A DNA stretch of 64,000 bases from Gammaproteobacteria bacterium (GCA_021773365.1 JAJFKF010000020.1:62001-126000); one strand, 5' to 3'; numbered from the stretch's first letter, positions 37,905 to 50,498 are shown. The notes: a model not told the origin generated them from the sequence alone. A program made the numbers and translations.

Positions 37905-40523
37905 ATGGATGCCACCGCCCTGCAAGCCCACACCCCGGTCATGCAGCAGTACCTGCGCCTGAAGGCGGAGTATCCCCATGTGCTGCTGTTTTACCGCATG
38001 GGCGATTTCTACGAGCTGTTCTACGAGGACGCGCGACGGGCAGCGCAGCTGCTTGATATCGCGCTGACGCAACGCGGCCAGTCGGCCGGCCAGCCCATTC
38101 CGATGGCTGGAGTACCCGCCCACAGCATGGAAACCTACCTGGCGCGGCTGGTGCGCAAGGGCGAGTCGGTCGCCATTTGCGAGCAGGTCGGCGAGGTCAC
38201 CAAATCCAAAGGTCCGGTGGAGCGGCAGGTGGTGCGGGTGGTCACGCCAGGCACGCTCACCGACGAGGCGCTGCTTGAGGAGCGGCGCGATACGTTGCTG
38301 GCTGCAGTGGTGCTGGGCACATCAGCGAGGGAACCGGCTTTCGGTCTCGCCTGGCTGGATCTTGCCGCCGGTCGCTTCACGGTGCTCGAAGGCACGGGCG
38401 AGGAAGCCCTGGCCACGGAACTGGAGCGGCTGCGCCCCGCTGAATTGCTGGTCAACGAAGAACACGCGCCAGCAAATTCCCTGCCCGGAAATGCAATTGC
38501 CCGCGCCCGCCCACCCTGGCATTTTGAGCTCGACAGTTGCACGCGCCTGCTGACGAGCCAGTTCGGCACCCGCGACCTGGCCGGTTTCGGCTGCGCGGAG
38601 CGTCCGCTGGCGGTGCGCGCGGCCGGCGCTCTGCTGCAGTATGTGCGCGAGACTCAAAAATCCGCCCTGCCGCACATTCGCGCACTGAACGTGCAGCTGC
38701 GCGATGAAGCGCTGGTGATTGATGCGGCAACGCGCCGCAACCTCGAACTGGAGATTTCCCAGAGCGAGCGGCCGCAGTCCACCGTTGCCGGGCTGCTCGA
38801 CCGTACCGCAACGGCCATGGGTGGACGGGAACTGCGCCGCTGGCTGCACCGGCCTGTACTGGATCAGAACACGCTGCGCGCCCGCTATCACGCGCTGGAG
38901 ACCCTGATCGATGCCGGCGCACATGCCGGCCTTCACGAACTGCTGCGTGAAGTCGGCGATATCGAGCGCATCCTCACCCGCGTGGCGCTGCGCTCGGCGC
39001 GGCCCCGCGATCTGGTACAGCTGCGCGCCGCACTGACTGCCGTGCCACCACTGCGCACCTGCCTGGAACAACTCGACTCGCCGCTGATCGGCGAGCTGCG
39101 CGCGGCGGTGGGCCTGCACCCGGAGGCCCTGGGGCTGCTGCAGCAGGCGATCGTTGAAAGCCCGCCGCATCTGCTGCGCGAAGGCGGGGTCATCGCCCCC
39201 GGCTACGACGCCGAACTCGACGAACTGCGCGCCATCAGCACCAACACCGACCAGTACCTGCTCGACCTGGAGCAGCGCGAACGCGAACGCAGCGGCATCG
39301 CCACGCTCAAGCTCGGCTACAACCGCGTGCAGGGCTACTTCATCGAACTCGGGCGCAGCGTGGCCGATCGCGCGCCGGCTGACTACGTGCGCAAACAGAC
39401 AGTGAAGAACGCCGAACGGTTCATCACCGCTGAATTGAAGAGCTTCGAGGACAAGGTGCTTGGCGCGCGCGAGCGCGCACTGGCGCGGGAGAAGGGGCTC
39501 TACGATGCGGTGCTGGAGAAACTGCTGCAGGAACTGCCCGCCCTGCAGGCCACTGCCGGCGCAATGGCCACACTCGATGTGCTGGCAAACCTCGCTGAGC
39601 GGGCGGCGACGCTGCGCTGGTCAAAGCCGGAGCTGGTCGAGGTGCCCTGTCTGGTGATTGTGGCTGGCCGCCACCCGGTGGTGGAGGCCTCCACAGAGCA
39701 GCCCTTCGTACCCAACGACCTGCGACTTGAGGACAACCAGCGCATGCTGGTCATCACCGGCCCCAACATGGGCGGCAAATCCACCTACATGCGACAGACG
39801 GCCCTCATCGTCATCCTTGCTCACATGGGAAGTTTCGTGCCGGCTGAGCGCGCTACGCTCGGCCCCTTCGACCGCGTCTTCACCCGCATCGGCGCAGCCG
39901 ACGACCTGGCCGGAGGACGTTCGACCTTCATGCTGGAGATGATCGAAGCAGCGAATATCCTCAACAATGCAACCGCGCGCAGCCTGGTGCTGATGGATGA
40001 AATCGGCCGCGGCACCAGTACCTTCGATGGCCTGTCACTGGCCTGGGCCTGCGCGCAGCACATTGCCACGCGCATCCACGCCTTCACCCTGTTCGCCACG
40101 CATTATTTTGAACTCACCACGCTGGCGCAGGAAACGGAAGGTTGCGCCAACGTGCACCTGGACGCCACCGAACACGGCGACAGCCTGATCTTCCTGCATG
40201 CGGTCAAGCCGGGACCGGCCAATCGAAGCTACGGATTGCAGGTGGCGCAGCTGGCGGGCGTGCCGCGGGCGGTGATCACGCAGGCGCGGACGTATCTCGA
40301 AGCGCTGGAGCAGCAGCGCGATCATCCACCTGTGGACAGTCAGGCTGCGGAGCAAAGCAAACGGGCGAGCCAAGGCATCCTGCCGCTGTTTGTGCCTGCG
40401 GCCGACCCACGCGCCGAAAGAGTGATGTCAGAGCTGGACTCCCTGGACCCCGATCGCCTCTCTCCGCGCGAGGCGCTGCAGGTGATCTACGACCTCAAGC
40501 AGCGCATGAAAGCCAAGCATTGA
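37905..40523 (+). CDS. mutS: DNA mismatch repair protein MutS
   Basis: 872 residues from ATG 37905 ([20 protein letters not shown]). Mismatch-binding motif [15 protein letters not shown] (the Phe-x-Glu wedge), clamp and lever domains, and ATPase with Walker [24 protein letters not shown] and the helix-turn-helix end [16 protein letters not shown]-terminal tail includes the dimer/tetramer motif ([19 protein letters not shown]). Full length. The in-frame extension back to 37653 overlaps pncC antisense and is not used. Confidence 0.98.
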   Translation: MDATALQAHTPVMQQYLRLKAEYPHVLLFYRMGDFYELFYEDARRAAQLLDIALTQRGQSAGQPIPMAGVPAHSMETYLARLVRKGESVAICEQVGEVTKSKGPVERQVVRVVTPGTLTDEALLEERRDTLLAAVVLGTSAREPAFGLAWLDLAAGRFTVLEGTGEEALATELERLRPAELLVNEEHAPANSLPGNAIARARPPWHFELDSCTRLLTSQFGTRDLAGFGCAERPLAVRAAGALLQYVRETQKSALPHIRALNVQLRDEALVIDAATRRNLELEISQSERPQSTVAGLLDRTATAMGGRELRRWLHRPVLDQNTLRARYHALETLIDAGAHAGLHELLREVGDIERILTRVALRSARPRDLVQLRAALTAVPPLRTCLEQLDSPLIGELRAAVGLHPEALGLLQQAIVESPPHLLREGGVIAPGYDAELDELRAISTNTDQYLLDLEQRERERSGIATLKLGYNRVQGYFIELGRSVADRAPADYVRKQTVKNAERFITAELKSFEDKVLGARERALAREKGLYDAVLEKLLQELPALQATAGAMATLDVLANLAERAATLRWSKPELVEVPCLVIVAGRHPVVEASTEQPFVPNDLRLEDNQRMLVITGPNMGGKSTYMRQTALIVILAHMGSFVPAERATLGPFDRVFTRIGAADDLAGGRSTFMLEMIEAANILNNATARSLVLMDEIGRGTSTFDGLSLAWACAQHIATRIHAFTLFATHYFELTTLAQETEGCANVHLDATEHGDSLIFLHAVKPGPANRSYGLQVAQLAGVPRAVITQARTYLEALEQQRDHPPVDSQAAEQSKRASQGILPLFVPAADPRAERVMSELDSLDPDRLSPREALQVIYDLKQRMKAKH

Positions 40524-40564
40524 AACAGAGCCGGACCGGACCGCCCGCGCTCCATCCCTGAAAC

Positions 40565-40584
40565 GCCGGTCGGCCGGAACCGGC
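40565..40584. terminator. Stem-loop between mutS and small membrane protein gene
   Basis: GCCGGT pairs with ACCGGC across an 8-base loop, between convergent genes (mutS stop at 40523, minus-strand stop at 40603). There is no T-run. Weak candidate for a bidirectional terminator. Confidence 0.35.
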
Positions 40585-40602
40585 ACCGATTTCGCGACTG
40601 CC

Positions 40603-40836
40603 TCAGGCCGAGGTTTGTTTGTGCGTCTCAATCGCCCGCACTGCCTGGCGGATATCCAGCAGCGTGAGGAAGGCACCGAAAAACACCACACAGAAGATGA
40701 AGGCGCCGACCAGTCCGCCGATGGCGCCAAAGAAGCCCGACATCTTCCAGCCCCAGATAAAGCCGCCCAGCAGCAGCAGCCAGATGCAGATTTCCAGCAG
40801 GACCTTGTACGACGAAACAATGATTTTACTCAGCAT
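40603..40836 (-). CDS. Small two-helix membrane protein
   Basis: 77 residues: an N-terminal amphipathic start (MLSKIIVSSYKVLLEI), hydrophobic segments IWLLLLGGFIWGWKMSGFFG and AIGGLVGAFIFCVVFFGAFL, and a cytoplasmic tail (DIRQAVRAIETHKQTSA). It is convergent with mutS. Similar small glycine-rich membrane proteins occur widely in gammaproteobacteria; function unknown. Confidence 0.7.
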   Translation of the reverse strand: MLSKIIVSSYKVLLEICIWLLLLGGFIWGWKMSGFFGAIGGLVGAFIFCVVFFGAFLTLLDIRQAVRAIETHKQTSA

Positions 40837-40990
40837 CGGATTTCCCCTGAATGATGATTTATTGAGTTCTTGGTCAGACGAAAGAGCGCCCGGAGCCTAG
40901 CGCGATGTTGCTGCCCACGCAATCTCATAATTCTTCTCATGACACGGGTTCAGCCGCTATTCAGGCAACCGGCCTACACTGTCAGCTGTC

Positions 40991-42808
40991 ATGAACCGCC
41001 TGCTTACCTTCGCGCCGATTGCTCTCGTGCTGGCCACGCTCGCGCCGCAGGCCCCCGGTGCGGATCAGGCAGCGACCGCCCCCATGATCGATCCACCGCA
41101 GCGTGTGGCACGGCTGAGCTATATCCTCGGCGAAGTATCCTTCCAGGCCGGCGACGGCCAGGCGCCCGAGGCGGCCGTCATCAACCGGCCGGTCACCATC
41201 GGCGACCGCCTGCTGACTGGCAGTGGCGCCCGCTCGGAGCTGACCCTCGGCGTCGCCGCCATTCGCCTCGATGAACTCACCGACCTGACAATTGCCAATC
41301 TCGATGCCGACATCGCACACGTGGAGGTCAATTCCGGCACGGTGAGCGTGCACGTGCGTGAGTTGCAGTCAGGAGAGATATTCCAGGTCGATACGCCCAG
41401 CGCCACCGTCGCGCTGCTGGAACCGGGTGACTATCGCGTTGAGATCGATGCCGACGGCACAGTGTTTCTGGAAGTTCGCGCCGGTATGGCCGACCTCGAC
41501 ACTGGTGCCGGCGCGGTGCAGGTCAGTGATGGCGACCAGGCCCGGCTGCCGCCGGGGGAGCGCCTGGCGACGCTGCGCGACCTGGGACGGCCGGACAGCT
41601 TCGACGAATGGAGTGCAGACCGCGAGCGTCAGCTCAACGGCGAACAAACCATCCGTCACGTATCGCGCGAAGTGGTCGGTTACGAAGAGCTTGACCGCCA
41701 TGGTTCATGGCGCGTGGAGGGCGACTACGGCGCGGTCTGGTATCCGCGCGTCAGTACGGGATGGGCGCCCTACCGCTACGGCCACTGGACGTGGATCTCA
41801 CCCTGGGGCTGGACCTGGATCGACGACGCCTCCTGGGGTTTTGCACCCTTTCATTACGGCCGCTGGACCTACCTGCGCAGCCAGTGGTGCTGGATACCCG
41901 GCCCGCGCCGCTACCGCCCGGTCTACGCGCCGGCACTGGTGGGCTGGGTGGGCAATCCCTACAGCGGCATTTCAGTTACCGTGGGCACCGGCCCGATCGG
42001 CTGGTTCGCGCTCGGACCGCGGGAAATTTATGTTCCACACCGTCACGTTAGCCCGCGCTACCTGCGCAACGTCAACATCTCCAACACAACGGTTGTCAAC
42101 AACACCTACATAACAAATGTGGCGCGTAATCGCGTCAGGAATATCCGCCACACCAATCGCAGCGCCCCCGACGCGGTAACCACCGCTCCACGACGCAACT
42201 TCGATGCGCGTCAACCGGGCGAACGCCGGCACGAGTCGCGAATTGATCGCAGGGACAACAGCCGCAACGGAATGCGCAGTCCCGAACGTCGCACTGCGCC
42301 CGGCGCTACGACCACGACCACGACCGCGCGCATCGCCCGCCCGTCGCGTGCCAGGTCGCAAGTCCGGCCGGAGTCCCGGCAGACCAGGAAGCCCCAGGTA
42401 GCGCAGCAAAGGCCGCAACGCTCCAGCCCTTCACAAAGCCCGCGCCCTGCATTGTCATCCAGCCGATACCGTGACACGGACAATCAGCAAGGACGTCGTG
42501 AATACCGCCGAGGCAGCATCGCGCCCACACCGCGCATCAATCCACGCGTTGCCGCCCCCTCGCGTCCGCAAACCGCCCCGCGCCCGCCCCAGGCGCGACA
42601 ACCCCGCGAGACCACCCGCAGGGAATCCCGGCAAGCCCCCCGGCAGCGCAGCGCGGAGCGCAGCCCGGCACGCAATCGCGCAGTACCCGCCGCTCCACGT
42701 GGCAAATCAAACGGCAGCAGCAAGAACACCCGCGGCAGCGCCAAAGGCCAGAGAGAAAAGAACACTGACAGCGACCGCGGCCGAAAACGACGCGGCCGTG
42801 ACCGCTAA
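40991..42808 (+). CDS. Exported FecR-domain/DUF6600 protein with Arg-rich tail
   Basis: 605 residues. Signal peptide (MNRLLTFAPIALVLATLAPQ), FecR-like beta domain (residues 45-190, ARLSYILGEVSFQAGDGQAP, VDTPSATVALLEPGDYRVEI), then Trp/Tyr-rich DUF6600 repeats (WYPRVSTGWAPYRYGHWTWI, GFAPFHYGRWTYL), then an Asn/Thr stretch (NISNTTVVNNTYITNV). Residues about 390-605 form a disordered, strongly basic tail rich in Arg, Pro, Gln and Ser. Not an anti-sigma factor: no membrane helix or neighbouring sigma gene. Likely a secreted or periplasmic, surface-binding protein; role unknown. Confidence 0.85.
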   Translation: MNRLLTFAPIALVLATLAPQAPGADQAATAPMIDPPQRVARLSYILGEVSFQAGDGQAPEAAVINRPVTIGDRLLTGSGARSELTLGVAAIRLDELTDLTIANLDADIAHVEVNSGTVSVHVRELQSGEIFQVDTPSATVALLEPGDYRVEIDADGTVFLEVRAGMADLDTGAGAVQVSDGDQARLPPGERLATLRDLGRPDSFDEWSADRERQLNGEQTIRHVSREVVGYEELDRHGSWRVEGDYGAVWYPRVSTGWAPYRYGHWTWISPWGWTWIDDASWGFAPFHYGRWTYLRSQWCWIPGPRRYRPVYAPALVGWVGNPYSGISVTVGTGPIGWFALGPREIYVPHRHVSPRYLRNVNISNTTVVNNTYITNVARNRVRNIRHTNRSAPDAVTTAPRRNFDARQPGERRHESRIDRRDNSRNGMRSPERRTAPGATTTTTTARIARPSRARSQVRPESRQTRKPQVAQQRPQRSSPSQSPRPALSSSRYRDTDNQQGRREYRRGSIAPTPRINPRVAAPSRPQTAPRPPQARQPRETTRRESRQAPRQRSAERSPARNRAVPAAPRGKSNGSSKNTRGSAKGQREKNTDSDRGRKRRGRDR

Positions 42809-42894
42809 GCCACCACCAGACCAATCACAACCAAACCCGCACTTCTCACACCCGGCACGACCTCTCCGCAGGTTGCGGGCGGGGAAAATACAGA

Positions 42895-43515
42895 CTAACG
42901 AGCGAATCGCCCCTCGCGCAGAAATTGCGCCGCCTGCCGGACCAATTCGACGGAAAACAGCATGCCGGTATGACTCACCGGCAAATCAATGACATCCCTC
43001 GCCCCAGGCAGCCGCGTCTCCACCACCGCCACGGTGCCATCATTCGGCTGCGGCAGCTCCGCCACGATCCGCCCAAGCCCCAGCGGCTCGGTACCTGCAA
43101 TCAACCCCAGTTCGCGCGAACCGTCCCAGCGCCGCTCCGGCGTCTGCAGCAACTCATCCTCGGCCATACGACCCAGCACCGCCGACCCCAGCCGCCAGCG
43201 CGACAACCCGCGCGCCACGCAACTGCCGTTCACCGGCGAACCGAGCAGCACAACACGCCCCGGTGGCACATCGGAGTACTTCTCCAGCAAACGCAGAATG
43301 ACAATGCCACCCAGGCTGTGTCCCACCAGATGAATCTTTTCGGCCTGTAGCCCGGCAATGAACGCATGCAGCGCATCGACCACTTCGCCCACCGTCGCCG
43401 TTACCGAGTGGTAGTGAAAGGCGCGCGCCTCACACCCCAACTCGGCCGCCAACCGCCGACGCAACCAGGCCGATTCCACCCCCGTCAACCACAACCCATG
43501 AACGTAGACGATCAT
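42895..43515 (-). CDS. Alpha/beta-hydrolase (lipase/esterase-like)
   Basis: 206 residues, no signal peptide. It begins directly in the fold (MIVYVHGLWLTGVESAWLRR), nucleophile elbow LVGHSLGG (Ser), and a His near LPVSHTGML close to the C-terminus; the acid is probably in LPQPNDGTV. Similar to small PGAP1/DUF676-like esterases. A short protein with minimal cap. The long palindrome at 43549 lies just upstream of the start. Confidence 0.82.
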   Translation of the reverse strand: MIVYVHGLWLTGVESAWLRRRLAAELGCEARAFHYHSVTATVGEVVDALHAFIAGLQAEKIHLVGHSLGGIVILRLLEKYSDVPPGRVVLLGSPVNGSCVARGLSRWRLGSAVLGRMAEDELLQTPERRWDGSRELGLIAGTEPLGLGRIVAELPQPNDGTVAVVETRLPGARDVIDLPVSHTGMLFSVELVRQAAQFLREGRFAR

Positions 43516-43548
43516 CGCCAGCTAACGGCCGTCAGCATCCCGCCAGCC

Positions 43549-43618
43549 CAGCTCAGGGAAGTTATCCACATTTTGTGGGAATCCCCCCCCTCAAAATGTG
43601 GATAACTTCCCTGAGCTG
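43549..43618. repeat. Long palindrome with DnaA-box arms, copy 2
   Basis: Arms 43549-43575 and 43592-43618 are perfectly complementary over 27 bp; the 16-base loop is TGGGAATCCCCCCCCT. Both arms carry the exact 9-mer TTATCCACA (as GTTATCCACAT and its complement). Inner core and loop match the element at 30123-30212; outer arms (CAGCTCAGG here) differ from that copy but remain self-complementary. It lies between the starts/ends of the esterase and aspS genes. Confidence 0.92.
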
Positions 43619-43672
43619 ACCCGGCCCGGACTGAACTGCTCCGTACATCCGCACGCACATTGAACGCAGCCC

Positions 43673-45457
<1,785 letters not shown>

Positions 45458-45597
45458 GATGGATTTGACGCTGGAGTCGTGGTGGAAAGGGCCGCGGATG
45501 TTACCGGGAATGGCCGGCAGCGTCGATTGAGGGCGCGATGCCGTGAAGCGGACGAGTCGTTGACCTCGGGCTGCCACGTAGCGTAAATGTCGCCGCC

Positions 45598-46026
45598 ATG
45601 CTCACGGCGTTCACCCCTCTGGCCTCGACCCTGGGCGGCATCCTGATCGGACTCGCCGCAACGCTCCTGTACGCCACGCTGGGGCGCATCGCCGGTATCA
45701 GCGGCATCGTCAACGGGGCGGTGGAGCAAGCCGGCGGACGCGGCTGGCGCATCGCCTTTCTGCTGGGCCTGATCGCCGGCGCAGGAACATGGTTCGTTCT
45801 CAGCGGCACACTGCAGCCGCGTACCGGGTTCCCGCTGCCCTGGCTGGTGGCCGGTGGCCTGCTCGTCGGATTCGGCACACGCATGGGCAGCGGCTGCACC
45901 AGCGGGCATGGCGTCTGCGGCCTGGCGCGATTGTCGCCACGCTCGCTGGCGGCCGTCGCAGTGTTCATGGCCTTCGGCTTTGCCACCGTGTATTGCATCC
46001 GCCACCTGATGGGGGGCATCGGATGA
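45598..46026 (+). CDS. YeeE/YedE-family transporter, first half
   Basis: 142 residues, four membrane helices. Carries the family signature [20 protein letters not shown] with the Cys pair thought to act in thiosulfate or sulfur-compound uptake (TsuA-like). Its stop overlaps the start of the second half by four bases (ATGA). In single-chain members both halves are fused. Divergent from aspS. Likely imports a reduced sulfur compound; substrate not proven. Confidence 0.88.
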   Translation: MLTAFTPLASTLGGILIGLAATLLYATLGRIAGISGIVNGAVEQAGGRGWRIAFLLGLIAGAGTWFVLSGTLQPRTGFPLPWLVAGGLLVGFGTRMGSGCTSGHGVCGLARLSPRSLAAVAVFMAFGFATVYCIRHLMGGIG

Positions 46027-46433
46027 GGCAGCTGCTGCTGGCCGCGCTGTCCGGTGTGCTGTTCGGCTTCGGCCTGGGCCTCTCCGGCATGGCCAACCCG
46101 GACAAGGTACTGAACTTCCTGGATCTGGCGGGCAGCTGGGACCCTTCCCTGGCGCTGGTCATGGGCGGAGCACTGCTGGTGACCCTGCCCGGTTATGCGT
46201 GGACACGGCATCGGCAGGCGCGCGACAACAGTGCCACGGCCGGCACGACACCTGACCGCATCGACCACCCACTGCTGGTGGGCAGCGCCCTGTTCGGCAT
46301 CGGCTGGGGTATCGTGGGCCTGTGCCCCGGACCAGCCTTCGCCAATCTGGCGCGCGGCAGCGGCGAGGCGCTGATCTTTGTTGCAGCCATGATTGCCGGA
46401 GCACAGCTCGCCCGGGCATTTGCCCGTCGTTGA
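46023..46433 (+). CDS. YeeE/YedE-family transporter, second half (DUF6691)
   Basis: 136 residues from the ATG at 46023, coupled to the preceding gene by ATGA. Four membrane helices; GLGLSGMANPDKVLNFLDLA near the start and GIVGLCPGPAFANLA with a conserved Cys in helix 4. DUF6691-type partner of a split YeeE/YedE transporter. The two halves together should form one transport unit in the inner membrane. Confidence 0.88.
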   Translation: MRQLLLAALSGVLFGFGLGLSGMANPDKVLNFLDLAGSWDPSLALVMGGALLVTLPGYAWTRHRQARDNSATAGTTPDRIDHPLLVGSALFGIGWGIVGLCPGPAFANLARGSGEALIFVAAMIAGAQLARAFARR

Positions 46434-46530
46434 CAGCCAGGCACGGCCTTCGCGCTATATCCATCAGGACTTTTTTTGATGGCGTGAAGGATTGCGACGG
46501 GCATGGCGCGCGGATTCGCGCTGGATGTAG

Positions 46531-46929
46531 CTACCTGCTGCTGCGCCTGACGGCCTTCTTCGCTGGTTTGCTTCCTTTGGCAGCCTTTGTCCCTGCCGAC
46601 TTCGCCTTGCGCGGCGCCGGACTGCTCTTTCCTCGTGAATCGCTGCTGTCACTCGCCGGCGCGGTTTCGCTCTTCGCCGGCTGTACCGGCTCGGATCCGG
46701 CCTCGGACTTTGCGTCCCCTTCCGCCAGATTGCGTTTGCTCTCCTTGTCGGACTTGAAATCCGTCTCGTACCAGCCGGCGCCTTTCAGGCGGAACACCGG
46801 GGCGGAAATCAGCTTCTTCAGAGTGCTGCGGCCGCAGGAGGGACACTTGCGCAACGGTGCGTCGCTGATTTTCTGCATGGCCTCGACGCAGAACTTGCAG
46901 CTGGAACACTCGTACTCGTAGAACGGCAT
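46531..46929 (-). CDS. FmdB-family zinc-ribbon protein
   Basis: 132 residues. N-terminal FmdB/CxxC zinc ribbon: YEYECSSCKFCVEAMQK and APLRKCPSCGRSTLKKLISA, four zinc ligands. The rest is a Lys/Ser/Ala-rich disordered tail (KSAGTKAAKGSKPAKKAVRR). Located 25 bases beyond the clpB stop on the same strand, so clpB read-through could express it. Putative regulator; the family's role is not settled. Confidence 0.88.
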   Translation of the reverse strand: MPFYEYECSSCKFCVEAMQKISDAPLRKCPSCGRSTLKKLISAPVFRLKGAGWYETDFKSDKESKRNLAEGDAKSEAGSEPVQPAKSETAPASDSSDSRGKSSPAPRKAKSAGTKAAKGSKPAKKAVRRSSR

Positions 46930-46954
46930 CGCGCCTCTCCATTATTGTTTGTTA

Positions 46955-49537
46955 TCAACGCTTCTGTTTCTCAAAGGCCAGGGTATCCTCGCGCGCCGTG
47001 GCGAGAATACGGTCACCCGGACCAAAAGTCCCGCGCAGAAGTTCCTGCGCCAGCGGATTCTCGATTCGCTGCTGGATGGCGCGCTTGAGCGGTCGCGCAC
47101 CGTAAACCGGATCATAGCCGGCCTCGCTCAGCAGGGTACGCGCGGAATCGTCGAGCACGAGCTCAATGTCGCGCTCCAGCAGACGCTGACGCAGGTATCC
47201 CAGCTGAATATCGACAATGGCGCGGATCTGCTCGGTGCCCAGCGGCTGGAAGACCACGATGTCGTCGATGCGGTTGATGAACTCCGGACGGAAACTCTGC
47301 TGCACGACTTCCATCACCGCACTCTTCATCTTCTGGTAGTTGCGCTCACCCATATTCTCCTGAATGACCTGCGAGCCCAGGTTTGAAGTCATGATGATCA
47401 CGGTATTGCGGAAATCCACCGTGCGCCCCTGCCCGTCCGTCAGGCGCCCGTCATCAAGCACCTGCAGCAGCACATTGAACACATCCGGATGGGCTTTCTC
47501 GACCTCATCAAGCAGGATCACCGAATACGGCCGGCGACGCACCGCCTCGGTCAGATAACCACCTTCCTCGTAGCCGACGTAACCCGGAGGCGCACCGATG
47601 AGTCGCGCCACCGAGTGCCTCTCCATGAATTCCGACATGTCGATGCGCACCATCGACTCTTCAGTATCGAAAAGAAACTCCGCCAGCGCGCGGCACAGCT
47701 CTGTCTTGCCCACGCCGGTGGGGCCGAGAAACAGAAAGGAGCCATTGGGCCGATGCGGATCGGACAAACCGGCGCGCGAACGGCGAATGGCGTTGGCAAC
47801 TATGTGCACCGCCTCGCTCTGGCCAACCACGCGCCGCTCCAGCGCCGTCTCCATCTGCAGCAGCTTCTCCTTCTCCCCTTCCAGCATCTTGGAGACGGGT
47901 ATACCGGTCCACTTGGACACGATTTCGGCGACTTCCTCCTCCGTGACCTTGTTGCGCAGCAGCTGCGTTTCCTGCTGTTCCGCTTCGGTGGCCTGCGCCA
48001 TGCGTTTTTCCAGCTCGGGAATACGGCCGTATTGCAGCTCCGACATGCGCGCCAGATCGCTGGCGCGGCGCGCGGTTTCTACTTCCAGGCGGGCGCGCTC
48101 CAGTTCCTCCTTGATGTGGGCGGCGCCTTGAACGGCGGCCTTCTCCGCCATCCAGATTTCCTCCAGATTGGCGTATTCCTTCTCCAGTTCGCCCAGCGTT
48201 TCCTGCAGTGCCTGCAGACGTTTCTTCGAAGCCTCGTCGCCCTCCTTCTTCAACGCCTCGCGCTCGATCTTCAGCTGAATTATCCGTCGATCCAGGCGAT
48301 CCAGTTCCTCGGGCTTCGAATCGATCTCCATGCGAATGCGTGAGGCGGCCTCGTCGATCAGGTCGATGGCCTTGTCCGGCAGCTGCCGGTCACTGATGTA
48401 GCGATTGGAAAGCGTGGCGGCACTGACGATGGCCGGATCGGTGATCTCCACGCCGTGGTGCACCTCGTAGCGCTCCTTCAGTCCCCGCAGGATGGCAATG
48501 GTGTCCTCCACCGAAGGTTCACCGACAAACACTTTCTGAAAGCGCCGCTCCAGCGCGGCGTCCTTCTCGATGTACTTGCGATACTCATCCAGCGTGGTCG
48601 CGCCAACGCAGTGCAGCTCACCGCGGGCCAGCGCCGGCTTGAGCATGTTGCCCGCATCCATGGCGCCCTCGGCCTTGCCGGCGCCGACCATGGTGTGCAA
48701 CTCGTCGATGAACAGAATGATGCGGCCTTCCTGTTTGCCCAGATCCTTGAGCACCGCCTTCAGACGCTCTTCGAACTCGCCGCGGAACTTGGCGCCGGCA
48801 ATGAGTGCGCCCATGTCGAGCGCCAGAATGCGCTTGCTCTTCAGGCCCTCGGGCACCTCACCGTTGATGATGCGCTGTGCCATGCCCTCGACAATTGCGG
48901 TCTTGCCCACACCGGGTTCACCGATGAGCACCGGATTGTTCTTGGTGCGCCGTTGCAGCACCTGAATGGTACGCCGGATCTCATCGTCGCGACCGATTAC
49001 CGGATCGAGCTTGCCCTGCTCGGCGCGCTCGGTGAGATCGATGGTGTACTTCTCCAGCGCCTGGCGGCTTTCCTCGGCATTGGGGTCTTCCACCTTCTGT
49101 CCGCCACGCAGATCGTCGATGGCTTTCTCCGCCGCTCCACGCACCACTTTTGCATCGCGCAGAATGTTCTTTAGCGTGCCGCGGTCTTCAAAGGCGGCGA
49201 GCACGAACAGCTCACTGGAGATGTACTGGTCGCCGCGCTGCTGCGCCAGCTTGTCGGTGACGTTCAGGAGCTTGCCGAGGTCGTTGGAGACATGCACCTC
49301 GCCGGCGTTGCCCTCCACCTGCGGCAGGCGATCGATAGCGGCCATCAGTTCCGAGCGCAAGCGGTTGACGTCGGCGCCTGCCTTCTCCAGCAGTGGACGC
49401 ACGCTGCCGCCCTGCTGGTTCAGGAGGGCCAGCAGCAGGTGGGCGGGTTCGATGAACGCGTGGTCGCGGCCTACGGCCAGGGATTGGGCGTCGGCGATGG
49501 CGGACTGGAATTTTTCTGTCAGTTTGTCCATGCGCAT
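46955..49537 (-). CDS. clpB: Disaggregase chaperone ClpB
   Basis: 860 residues, full length for Hsp104/ClpB. N domain ([20 protein letters not shown]), NBD1 with Walker A GEPGVGKT and VLIDELHTM-like [20 protein letters not shown], the coiled-coil middle domain (about 410-520), NBD2 with [19 protein letters not shown] and [15 protein letters not shown]. Substrate pore loops include [10 protein letters not shown] and GYVGYEEGG. Works with DnaK to resolubilise aggregates after heat stress. No sigma-32 promoter could be assigned with confidence in 49538-49611. Confidence 0.98.
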   Translation of the reverse strand: MRMDKLTEKFQSAIADAQSLAVGRDHAFIEPAHLLLALLNQQGGSVRPLLEKAGADVNRLRSELMAAIDRLPQVEGNAGEVHVSNDLGKLLNVTDKLAQQRGDQYISSELFVLAAFEDRGTLKNILRDAKVVRGAAEKAIDDLRGGQKVEDPNAEESRQALEKYTIDLTERAEQGKLDPVIGRDDEIRRTIQVLQRRTKNNPVLIGEPGVGKTAIVEGMAQRIINGEVPEGLKSKRILALDMGALIAGAKFRGEFEERLKAVLKDLGKQEGRIILFIDELHTMVGAGKAEGAMDAGNMLKPALARGELHCVGATTLDEYRKYIEKDAALERRFQKVFVGEPSVEDTIAILRGLKERYEVHHGVEITDPAIVSAATLSNRYISDRQLPDKAIDLIDEAASRIRMEIDSKPEELDRLDRRIIQLKIEREALKKEGDEASKKRLQALQETLGELEKEYANLEEIWMAEKAAVQGAAHIKEELERARLEVETARRASDLARMSELQYGRIPELEKRMAQATEAEQQETQLLRNKVTEEEVAEIVSKWTGIPVSKMLEGEKEKLLQMETALERRVVGQSEAVHIVANAIRRSRAGLSDPHRPNGSFLFLGPTGVGKTELCRALAEFLFDTEESMVRIDMSEFMERHSVARLIGAPPGYVGYEEGGYLTEAVRRRPYSVILLDEVEKAHPDVFNVLLQVLDDGRLTDGQGRTVDFRNTVIIMTSNLGSQVIQENMGERNYQKMKSAVMEVVQQSFRPEFINRIDDIVVFQPLGTEQIRAIVDIQLGYLRQRLLERDIELVLDDSARTLLSEAGYDPVYGARPLKRAIQQRIENPLAQELLRGTFGPGDRILATAREDTLAFEKQKR

Positions 49538-49611
49538 AAGGGGGCTCCTCGCGAGGTTCGGGGCGCACGAGCGGAGTGATCAGGGGCAATGTAGAGCGAA
49601 AAGAGGGAAAA

Positions 49612-50391
49612 TCAATGACTGTGGTTGTGGCCGGCCAGCATGATGGTGGCTACGCCGAGGGCGATCAGGATGATCTGCTGCAGGCTGGCCTTTGGCTCCA
49701 CACGGCGGTGCAGGCCGGGGATTAGGTCGGCGACGGCGACGTACAGGAAACAGGCGGCGGCGATGGACAGCACATAGGGCAATGCGTGCATGGCCTGACC
49801 CAGGGCGAAATAGGCAATAACACCGCCGGCGACTGAGGTCAGGCTGGTGAGCAGGTTCAGGGTCAGGGCGCGGGCGCGGGACATGCCGCTGTGCAGGAGG
49901 ATGGCGAAGTCGCCGACTTCCTGCGGAATTTCATGGGCGATGACGGCGATGGCCGTGACCACGCCCAGGCGTACGTCAGTGAGAAAGGCCGCGGCGATGA
50001 GTACGCCGTCGATGGCGTTGTGGATGGCGTCGCCGGCCAGGATCAGCGTCGCGGAGGCCTTGTCACGGTGATGCTGGGTGGGGGCGTGAGGTTCGCAGTC
50101 CTCCTGGTGGCAGTGGCGCCAGAGGACGAATTTCTCCAGGATGAAAAAGGCGAAAATACCGGCCACCAGCGTCATGCCCACGGATCGCACGTGACCGTGC
50201 GCTTCCTCCACCGCCTGCGGCAGCAGGTTCAGCAGCGCAGCGCCGAGCAGTGCGCCGGTGGCGTAACTGATCAGGTGCGGCAGTACGGCGAAACGCCGCT
50301 GCTCAGGCACCAGCAGGAACAGGCTGGCTACCATGACACTCAGGGCCCCGCCCATGATGGTGACCGCAACAATCCAGTACAGCGTAGACAT
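49612..50391 (-). CDS. ZIP-family divalent metal transporter
   Basis: 259 residues, eight predicted helices. Helices 4 and 5 carry the metal motifs LAGDAIHNAIDGVLIAAAFL (His-Asn-x3-Asp-Gly) and AHEIPQEVGDFAIL (His-Glu-x-Pro-x-Glu); the loop before them is His-rich (CHQEDCEPHAPTQHHRDK), fitting zinc binding. Imports Zn or related divalent cations. It lies between pgeF and clpB, which are adjacent in many relatives. Confidence 0.93.
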   Translation of the reverse strand: MSTLYWIVAVTIMGGALSVMVASLFLLVPEQRRFAVLPHLISYATGALLGAALLNLLPQAVEEAHGHVRSVGMTLVAGIFAFFILEKFVLWRHCHQEDCEPHAPTQHHRDKASATLILAGDAIHNAIDGVLIAAAFLTDVRLGVVTAIAVIAHEIPQEVGDFAILLHSGMSRARALTLNLLTSLTSVAGGVIAYFALGQAMHALPYVLSIAAACFLYVAVADLIPGLHRRVEPKASLQQIILIALGVATIMLAGHNHSH

Positions 50392-50498
50392 GGCGCCATG
50401 TTAGCAGGCGCGACAAGCCCTCCCGCTGCATTGTTCGTGAGCGACACGGCCTGTCGGCGAAGGTCGGCACGCGCCCGTGCCGCTCATGGGCAATGCGG

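Noticed and set aside
46461-46482. CCATCA/TGATGG hairpin with a run of seven T between convergent genes
   Set aside because: The T-run lies in the loop rather than after the stem, so it does not have terminator geometry.
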